Below, in pieces: positions 56,774-64,000 of a stretch of DNA of 64,000 bases. Every line of letters starts with the position of its first letter. Within the stretch, counting starts at the first letter, position 1. The position numbers and the translations under genes were made by a program. Origin of the DNA: Umbilicaria muhlenbergii (lineage: Eukaryota > Ascomycota > Lecanoromycetes > Umbilicariales > Umbilicariaceae); contig KK106981.1 in assembly GCA_000611775.1 (NCBI GenBank), positions 6,098,312 through 6,162,311 of the forward strand, written 5' to 3'. Under the pieces are notes generated by a model. That model saw nothing but the letters and a program-made list of their open reading frames with translations, made no database searches and was not told where the DNA came from.

Positions 56774-57467
56774 CTACTCTTCCTTGACACCACCGCTGCC
56801 AGCCCTCTCGGCAGCTTCGATGCTCTTCTTGTCCGCTTTTGGTCCATCACCGCCCATGCCCATCATGCCACCAGCAGCCTTCCATGGTCTCTTCAAGTCT
56901 CCGATAGCGGGTTTCCCAAACAAGTGGATCTTCATCAAGTTGCCCTCGAAGGCACCTTTCAACGGAATGATCGACTGGATCAGTAGTGGGTTGGTGTACT
57001 TAAAGTACAGGTGCATGACACCCATCATGCCCACACCCATGAGCTGTGCCTTGAATAGGCCGCGAAGTTGTTGTAGGTCGTAGGAGTGCACAGTCGTGGT
57101 AATAAGTTTAGGCTCTTCGGACGAGCCCATTGGCGCCGGCTCAACGTATTTCAGTGTCGTCATATCTATAAAACTTGACTTAGTCTTGTGTACTATTCCT
57201 GCAAATCTGGGACTGGCAGAAAAGCGTACCTCTCTTCTTATTGATCTTCTGCTGGACGAACAGATACATTCCGATAATGATCAGATTCGAGACAACATAC
57301 ATCACTCGGACGGCCATAAGGACTTGTGGATCCTCAAATGGAATCTTCTTGGATACTTGCATCATCCCAAGGATGATCACCAAGTTGGTGCTACATTTGA
57401 AGCCGTGTCAGTATTTGTTATCTCTGCAACAGGGACCAAGACCAACTGACATCTGTGGATTTACCAT
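56774..57467 (-). CDS. PHO88: PHO88/SND3 ER membrane protein
   Basis: Three exons: 57451-57467, 57230-57390 and 56774-57165; 189 residues, the family's usual length. The sequence MVNPQITNLVIILGMMQVSK is followed by RVMYVVSNLIIIGMYLFVQQ, DMTTLKYVEPAPMGSSEEPK, TTTVHSYDLQQLRGLFKAQL and a basic/Gly-rich tail. In yeast the protein (also called Snd3) sits in the ER membrane, takes part in the SND targeting route and affects phosphate transport. The first exon is 17 nt and its donor is GTCAGT. Confidence 0.94.
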
Positions 57468-58191
57468 GATGAAGGGTGATTTCAGGAGCGCGAGGGGTGT
57501 GAGAGTTGACAGTGAAGGAGTCGGTAAGACTGCGAAGAAGAGCTTTGGGGGAAATCGTGTGAAGCTCAAACCTGGAGAAGGCGGCGTTGGCAGTTCGCCT
57601 CTAGGTGGCAGTTTGCGAAACTTCGGCGGAGACGGCAGATCCCGAAGGCCACTTCGCGTTTAGCCGTCCTTGAGCCTCAATCTTCCACGTTGCTCCTTTC
57701 TTCAACTAACCCTACTGCTACACAGCTATATTAACTTCTTCCATCCCCAAGCTGCCTAACGAAGTTCTTCTTCTAAAGAGCTGCTCAACTGGGCTGTATT
57801 TTTCAGGTCTTATGAACATTCTTCGACCTCGAACCTCAAGTGTCTCTGCTCCGCCAACGAGGATATTGTACTTCAGAATTGGCTTGCCAAAATTTTTGTG
57901 GCTTTCTACAGATTTGTCTAGTCAGCATTTTGCACCAATTTTACTTATCACATCACGGAACTTAAAAAGTCTGAATCAGTGTTTATTATTTTTTTTTGAT
58001 TTTTTGTTGCTTGTACTGATCCTTTGTCTACCTGCAAACTTCACCTGAAGTCAAAGAAACAACACAAAAACACAGGGAAAGACCACTCACCAAAATCACA
58101 ACCCAAAACGTCCAACGCCAGGTTCAATTCCTAGCGCCAACGCCCATCATCCCTTTCCTACGGTGTTCTCTCCTTGCTCGACTGCCTCCAC
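57468..58191. other. Intergenic
   Basis: PHO88 promoter, then an AT-rich stretch (57880-58060) with a run of T (57989-57998). No gene was supported. Confidence 0.4.
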
Positions 58192-58440
58192 CTAGTGTCT
58201 CGAGTGACGACTTCGGTGGCTGTGACCGTGCCCGTGCCCGCTGCTGCTGCTCCCGTGGTGGCTCGACTCATGCCCCGACGACGCGCTGGAGGCGTTGCCC
58301 CAACATGCCGGGCAGAAGTCCTGGATGACCGACTTCACCGTCCCCGTGTGCTTGCAATACTCCCAGTTGCTACACACTTCAGTCCACTCACGACCCCAGT
58401 GCCCACAGAACTCGTACCATTCGGTGACTTCGTTGCACAT
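58192..58440 (-). CDS. Small Cys-containing protein with His/Ser-rich tail
   Basis: Intronless, 82 residues, preceded by a CAACA-rich leader typical of fungal mRNAs. Six cysteines lie in the first 47 residues, in the order MCNEVTEWYEFCGHWG, VCSNWEYC and FCPACWGN. The tail is a Ser/Gly/His stretch (HGHGHSHRSRH). There is no signal peptide, so it is not a classical secreted effector. The CxxC pair (CPAC) plus other Cys/His could bind zinc, and the tail could bind nickel, copper or zinc. Short ascomycete proteins with a start such as MC...YxxCGH are known but uncharacterised. Confidence 0.55.
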   Translation of the reverse strand: MCNEVTEWYEFCGHWGREWTEVCSNWEYCKHTGTVKSVIQDFCPACWGNASSASSGHESSHHGSSSSGHGHGHSHRSRHSRH

Positions 58441-59635
58441 GGTGTTGGTTGGCAGGAGCTTGTTGAGTGGAGAGGTAGAAGGCTGGAAGGCGTTGAGACG
58501 TTGGGACTGTGGAAGGTGTGTTGTTGTGGAAACTTAGTGAGTCTGCTGAGTGATGGACCGAGAGGTGAGGAGCGAATCTGGAGGGAAGTTGCGGGCATAT
58601 TTATAGATGTTTCCAAGCATTGCACTTTCCTCATGTGTCTCTTCATGACTTTGTATTCTCTGTCCACTTTTCTTTCTGCTTTGCAAAGAATAGACAATGC
58701 TACCAAGATGGTGTGACTGTTTTGATAAAAGCGGTGCTGTGTTCTCGTGGCTTCGTACGATTTCCAACCTTGTCTCTGCAAACATAATGGGCATCGATTA
58801 GCGAACAATAGCGTTGTCTGTTTCTGATTCCCTCGTCTGAAACGGTTCAGCGAACAATGCCATTGTCTACACACAAAGGCGCTTTCAAACATCATCAACA
58901 GACAATGACACTGTAGCGGCCATCAACGAAAAGCCCCGCGTCGCAACCTCCGAACGCGACCCAATCTAGGAACACTAATAAAAAATTGGGGTGGGTGTTG
59001 GTGGGCTACAGGCTTGGGGTGGAAACTGGGAGGTGGGAGAGATCAGATTAGAGGAGCGCGGGGGAGGAAGGATGGAAAGAAGGTGGTGGGATGATTGGGG
59101 TCAGAGGCGCTGGAGGTGGAGCTCTCAGAGTCTGAAGCGGAGGGGAAAGAGGAGATCCTGAGATAGCTACGGTGCGCGTGCGGGTTGTAGATATGGGTGT
59201 AGAGAGGGCGCGGAAGTGTGGGATCAGAGGGGATAGAATTCAGAGCATGTAGTACGGTTTTTAGAGAGCGGTCGTGGAGAACTTGCAGTAAGTTACGGCT
59301 GCAAGGCCATGAACGGGTTTCTTTTATAGATGCATGAACATACGATAAATTATGCTATTAGCTAGTTCACTCGTCCAAGTGTGGACGAGTAGATCAAAAA
59401 TGCCAACGACAACACTCGTGGTCTGGTGGCAAATGCGTCATATGCTGGCAAACCCTAAAAACCGCAGGCGCCCGTCTCATCACGAGATCGCGCCGCTGAT
59501 ACCTCCAGCCCCGTAAGTGTTGTGTCATTGCAATTACCAAGTGAGAGGCTCGGAAAATAATATACATATCGGACGATGGCTTCACAGCTTCCGCATTTAT
59601 GCTGAATGGTCGTAGATAAGAATTGGACCTTGTGA
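58441..59635. other. 1.2-kb intergenic region
   Basis: Promoter of the small Cys/His gene and 3' flank of the laccase. An 8-bp inverted repeat (ACTCGTCC/GGACGAGT, 59369-59390) is present. The purine-rich segment 58985-59170 has no gene. Confidence 0.4.
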
Positions 59636-62024
59636 CTAAATCCCTGAGTCGTACTCGTCCGGTGGCGTTAGGGCGTCAAAACTGGCCCAGTCAGTGCATG
59701 TCTGACTGATGGTCGAGGGGATTCGTTGCGTGGCGATGTCGGCAGGACGCTCCTAGTAAACTGTCAGATACCGTCATCGCGGAGAGTGGAATTCTAGTCT
59801 TACCAGTATGTTTACGTACAACCCGGCACTGGCATGCCAAGCAATGTGGCAATGGCTGGCCTCCTGTTAGCAGATCCTATCATACGGAGTACAAGTAGAG
59901 CTTGGAAAACTCACAATGGCCAGACGCCCGGATTTTCCGCGTTGATCTGAAATACCATGTACCCGAGACCTTGCACCATTTGGGTGTCGCGCCTTTGGGG
60001 GTTACTTGGGTTGACTATAGTTGTTCCATCCCAAGTACCCGTACCTTCGGCCAGGACGAACATATTGTGCCCATGTATGTGCATTGGATGCGCCGCGGGT
60101 ATCAAATTATTGACGATGATTCTAATGGTATGATTACTGCCGAAGTTGTAGACATTCCAATTTGGGTCATTCGGATAAGATATGTTCCCTTGATTGGCAA
60201 GTAAGAGAATCGATTTGTCGTAATTTGCTCGGAAGGATGAGCCGTTCATCGTCCACTGCCAGTGTCCTGTCGCATTTTGACCGACTTATTACACATTAGC
60301 AGCGTCAGTACCACCACGAGCTGGACCACTCACAATTCATTACTAGCGTCTGAGTTGTGGAAGGATTTGGATCCGGAGTGATGGGGTAATATGGTACGGT
60401 ACTCGTGAGCGGGTCGTTTCCACAGGAGCTATCGGCCACAGTCCAGGCTGTCGAGTTAGGCCTCATTGTAGTATTCGCTTTTGGATAATAGATGGCCGCT
60501 AATGCTTGCGATTGCATCGAACTGGAGCATGTTCCGCTGATGTTAGCTCTCATCCAAACAGCATCCGTTGGCTGACCAGTCGCTTTGACAAGGACATCGG
60601 TTCGCTGGCCTGCCCCGAGCACGACGGATTTTGTATCGTAAGGCTGTATCGGAACGAAATCGTTGGCCATTACCGTCAACGTGTGATTATCAATGGAGAA
60701 CCTTTGCAAGCCTTCGGAGCCGGCGTTGATCAATCGTAACCTATGGGTCTGTCCTGTCGTAAAGTTAAACTTAGATATGCCCGCATGAGAAGTACACTGT
60801 GAGCCGGCGGGTGCAGTGCTACAGTCGAAGTCCATCTTGCCGTTGATAAGATTGTTATCTGAAGCGGGTCGAGTGAGAGCAATATTCGTGCTAACAACTC
60901 CCTGGACAAGCGATAAATAGTCTGTATGATACCAATCAGACAGAATAACAGGGCCGAGGTCGATATCATAAGCAGCATTCTTGGGCCCATGAACGATCAT
61001 TGCTGGCTAGGATCAGCCCCGACTAATTTAATATTTATATGGGCAGACTTACGTCCAGATAGACCATCAGCATATTGAGAGCTGTAGTGAGAATGGTACC
61101 AGGTAGTGCCATATAGGTCGGCGTTGAAAGTGTAGGTGAAGCTCTTCCCAGGAGCTATAGGGCACTGTCCTACAGAGGGTACACCGTCATACCATGGTGT
61201 TCCAGTCTGCAGAAGTCTGAACAATAAAGTTAGGCATTATATCGAGTCCAAGATCAGAAAAGTTCCTACCCGTGCCTAGTGCAATCTGTAAGCTCAACAC
61301 TACCAGAGAATAATGCCCAGTACAACTTACCAATGCATAGAAGTGCCCTCTGCTGGGCCGGTGATTTGATTATGTACAGTGACTTGGACAGTGTCGCCCT
61401 ATAGTTTGTTGTCAGTCCTCACTGTTTGCTTACGGTATCAAAGCTCGTGTCGTTACATACCCAGTTTGCTTCTATAGTTGGCTATTGGCCATCATTAGCA
61501 ACGTTTGAACGCGAAAAAGGATGTAACAGTCGGGGGCATTACTCCGGGAAATTGCCCATTGATGAGCAGCATGCTCTTGTTGAAGCCATCGGGAGCTTTG
61601 AAGCTGCGTGCGATGGTGAAGTCGTAATACCTTGTTACGCCTTACAGCTCCATTAGTATAGGATCGATGTACTGGACTTGACGAGCTTTACCAGTGACGG
61701 GCGACTGAGTGTAATAATTGGTATTGCTGGCGGTCTTGGTTCCCCACGGGTAGCCATTTGGCAAGGGCTGGGAAGTGATCAGTCGACATGCTTTTCCTGA
61801 ATCGTTGACCAACGTACATTGTTGGTAAGAAAAGGACCAAACGTGGGTGCTTGAAGGGTGCCAAGCTTTGACCAACCTGGCTCGCAGACATGGGGTCAGC
61901 ATGGGTAGGGTAAGATATACTGCTTATCCCCGGGTATGAGCCAAAGCTTACCGTTGGTGGCCGTCTGGTTGAGGGTAGCTAGCAGGACAGCTCCCTGAAG
62001 AAGAGATGTAATGACAGCAGACAT
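59636..62024 (-). CDS. Laccase (ascomycete multicopper oxidase), secreted
   Basis: Twelve exons: 61952-62024, 61818-61876, 61692-61767, 61543-61640, 61461-61481, 61331-61398, 61270-61275, 61053-61216, 60334-61002, 59915-60284, 59804-59855 and 59636-59752; 590 residues, phase closed. A signal peptide ([20 protein letters not shown]) is followed by the copper motifs [41 protein letters not shown] and [12 protein letters not shown]. All ten Cu-ligand His and the Cys are present, with Leu in the T1 axial position. It oxidises phenols with reduction of oxygen to water, outside the cell; possible roles are pigment, lignin-derived phenol or toxin oxidation. One exon is 6 nt and another 21 nt. The C-terminus (...DEYDSGI) lacks the classic DSGL end but resembles it. 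Confidence 0.94.
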
Positions 62025-64000
62025 GGAGGGCCACGCGTGGTGCTAAAGGTTGTTAGAAAAGATTGGTACAAGGAAGGTGAGAATACATACGGAGGCATTG
62101 AGGTCGGGGAGCTATCTATACTTCAGCTCATCGCACTGCCAGACAGCAAAGCTACCCCAGTCCATCAGGAGTGACAGGGTGATGGGCAAGGCGTCTCGAA
62201 GGAGTAACTGCTCGGTGGTGAGGAAGTGGTTGCATGTTCGGAAGTCGTGGCGGGAATAAGCCCGTAATCGCGGAGGGCAGTGTCTGTTGCAGTATTTGGT
62301 ATACGGTAGTGAATAATGATGGATCTAGCAGTAGCCACCGGCACTCGGTGTGCTAGCGAACGGAGTAGGGCTGAAGACGGAGCAGGCAGGCAGTCTCTTG
62401 AGTGAGAGTCTCCTGAATCCTGAGTCTGAGTCTGGTGTTCGGTGTTCCACTGCCTTGGCAACATCATGCGCGCCATCATGCAGCGCTGGGGTCATCCTTG
62501 GAATATGTCGTACTCGTACTTGCTCATGGCAATCCACGTGCTGCCTGACGCCTCCATCTCTGCATACAGGAACCGACAGGACTCCAATTGGTTGGGAATC
62601 CCAAAGTGGACGTCTGGATTCAATGGCTGTTGGATTTGAATCGCCATGGGGACAGACTCTGATCCACCAAAGCTTGGCCCTTTGTGAAGGTTGCTGATAC
62701 TCCTATCCAGGGGTCCAGGTGGCAGGAGAAGGACGGCTGCTCGGAGAAATGAAATTGGTCAACACATTGGATATCTGGTAGCATAGTCATCTGTCCTGGT
62801 GTTTGGTAGCATCGTTTTCGGACAATTCCGGTACATCTCATGCAGGCTTCCCACGAGGCTAAGGTAGTGTGCCGTCTTCGTAAGGAGCAATCCACAACCG
62901 CCCTCTTATAATAGAGGCAGATAATAGACCTGGAGCCCGCGATGGCACAGTCGCATACGAGCAAGAAGCTCCTCCGTTTGCCGTCTGTCAGCAAAGACCC
63001 GTCATACTGACTCATAAAACTGCAGCCGAAGCGTATCTGTAAGTGCATGAGATAAGCGGGCAGGATCTCAGGTGGGAGCAAAGGCCCTGTTCACATTAGT
63101 ACGCCTCCGCCCAAAGTTGGGCTGAGAGCTTAGGATCGTAGGATTGAACTGGATGCCGTATGACAGGGGAAGCCCTCGCTTCCCTGCATAAGGCGGCGGG
63201 ACACGAGCCACGTCTTGGGCCTCTTGTGCCGGCACCATGGCAGTCTTTCATGAATCGATCAATATCGACGACTCAACAATAGTACCTGCAGGATGCACTC
63301 ATTTCCGCATGGAGTAATTATAACTCTATTGATCGCGTGGCAAGCTGTTGTGCAACGAGAAACAAGCGAGAAGACTGGGCGTCCGGAATCCATGACCGTG
63401 ATGACCGTACTCGGAGTGGCTGCCACATTCAAGGATCCTGTCTTCGGCGCCCCTGTTGCGCCCGTGAATTGGGTTGTACGAAGCCATACTCCTATAACTG
63501 CAGCATGACAGACTTGGCGTCAATTTGTCGATGGCATGCAGCTGCGATACAGGCCCTGATACAGACCCTGTTGGTCTTACGGCAGCGAACCGCTTGCAAA
63601 AGCCCAGCAAGGCTGCACTCGGCAGGCTCGGTTAAGGAATGGTCCTCAGCTTTGGTCTGAGTCTAAGTTCTCGTACTCATACTCTATCCAGGGGAATTTC
63701 GGGTCTTCTCAGGGGGAACAGACAGTGGAATACGAATACCTGGGGACACACGATCAAGGGCAAGGGTAAGCTGTGCTAGAAATAGCTCAAAGGAGCGGTG
63801 TGAACAGGGCAGTTCGGGGCTGAAAGGCGACTTCCTATCAAACATGAGATTCGATGACAAAGACCATCCTCATGGGCGCGGTTCTTCGGCACCTCCAAGG
63901 GCTTCAGCTTGGATGGACGTTGTCAGCACCTCGAGGAGTACTCCGGTACAGTAGATAGTCGCTGTGCACGACTAGGCCTAGATCAGCTTGTCAAGCATTG
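62025..64000. other. 2-kb region upstream of the laccase, no gene recognised
   Basis: Laccase promoter and further sequence. Frames such as 62165-62479, 62620-63081 and 63293-63660 overlap each other and have no features. No repeat or mobile element was detected by eye. Confidence 0.4.

Noticed and set aside
58110-58135. GGTTCAATTCC, resembling a tRNA B box
   Set aside because: No A box or acceptor-stem pairing at the right distance; lies in a CA-rich flank.
59369-59390. 8-bp inverted repeat ACTCGTCC/GGACGAGT
   Set aside because: Short and isolated; expected by chance in a window of this size.
59636-62024. Laccase as part of a biosynthetic cluster
   Set aside because: Neighbours are housekeeping (PHO88, RAD14, striatin) and no synthase, P450 or cluster regulator is within view.

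Overview
The window is nuclear DNA of a filamentous ascomycete. Short spliceosomal introns (about 47-140 bp, with GTAAGT/GTATGT-like donors and CTAAC/CTGAC-like branch sites) interrupt most genes. The protein set is also typical of Pezizomycotina: Ede1, SUZ12/PRC2, HDA1, striatin, a multi-intron laccase, fungal rhodopsin-like and PD-(D/E)XK-like families. A dothideomycete such as a Mycosphaerellales member is my guess; no marker here proves it. No rRNA, tRNA, CRISPR array or intact transposon was seen.

Layout. 0-5.4 kb: the end of a WW-type protein gene, then a minus-strand accessory block. It holds three tandem paralogues (A, B, C) of an unrecognised small helical protein that share one intron plan, with a decayed PD-(D/E)XK-like gene lying between B and C; copy C is also decayed. 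5.6-13.1 kb: EDE1 (endocytosis) and alpha-tubulin. 13.4-15 kb: an ER-type membrane protein and a small F-box-like protein. 17.3-23 kb: a SUZ12 homologue carrying a C-terminal PHD finger, then a large F-box/LRR protein. 24.2-29.8 kb: GAPDH and the class II histone deacetylase HDA1. 31.4-41 kb: an F-box protein, a long nuclear coiled-coil protein, a small basic protein, a GNAT acetyltransferase and a rhodopsin-like membrane protein. 43.4-51 kb: a GABA-type amino-acid permease, PIG-P (with an assembly gap), a small mitochondrial membrane protein and a membrane-anchored histidine-phosphatase-like protein. 51.5-62 kb: striatin, RAD14/XPA, PHO88/SND3, a small Cys/His protein and a 12-exon laccase.

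There is no obvious metabolic cluster; most genes are conserved housekeeping genes with their own promoters. Two chromatin silencing factors (SUZ12, HDA1) lie 7 kb apart, but nothing shows they are co-regulated. The most unusual material is the 1-5.4 kb block (a lineage-type gene family with the start codon alone in its own exon, plus gene decay), the SUZ12-PHD fusion, and the 6-nt micro-exon inside the laccase copper motif.

Exon limits were worked out by hand from splice motifs and reading phase. For A, B, EDE1, tubulin, GAPDH, HDA1, the GNAT, the rhodopsin-like protein, the permease, striatin, RAD14, PHO88 and the laccase, all exon phases close to a whole number of codons, which supports the models.
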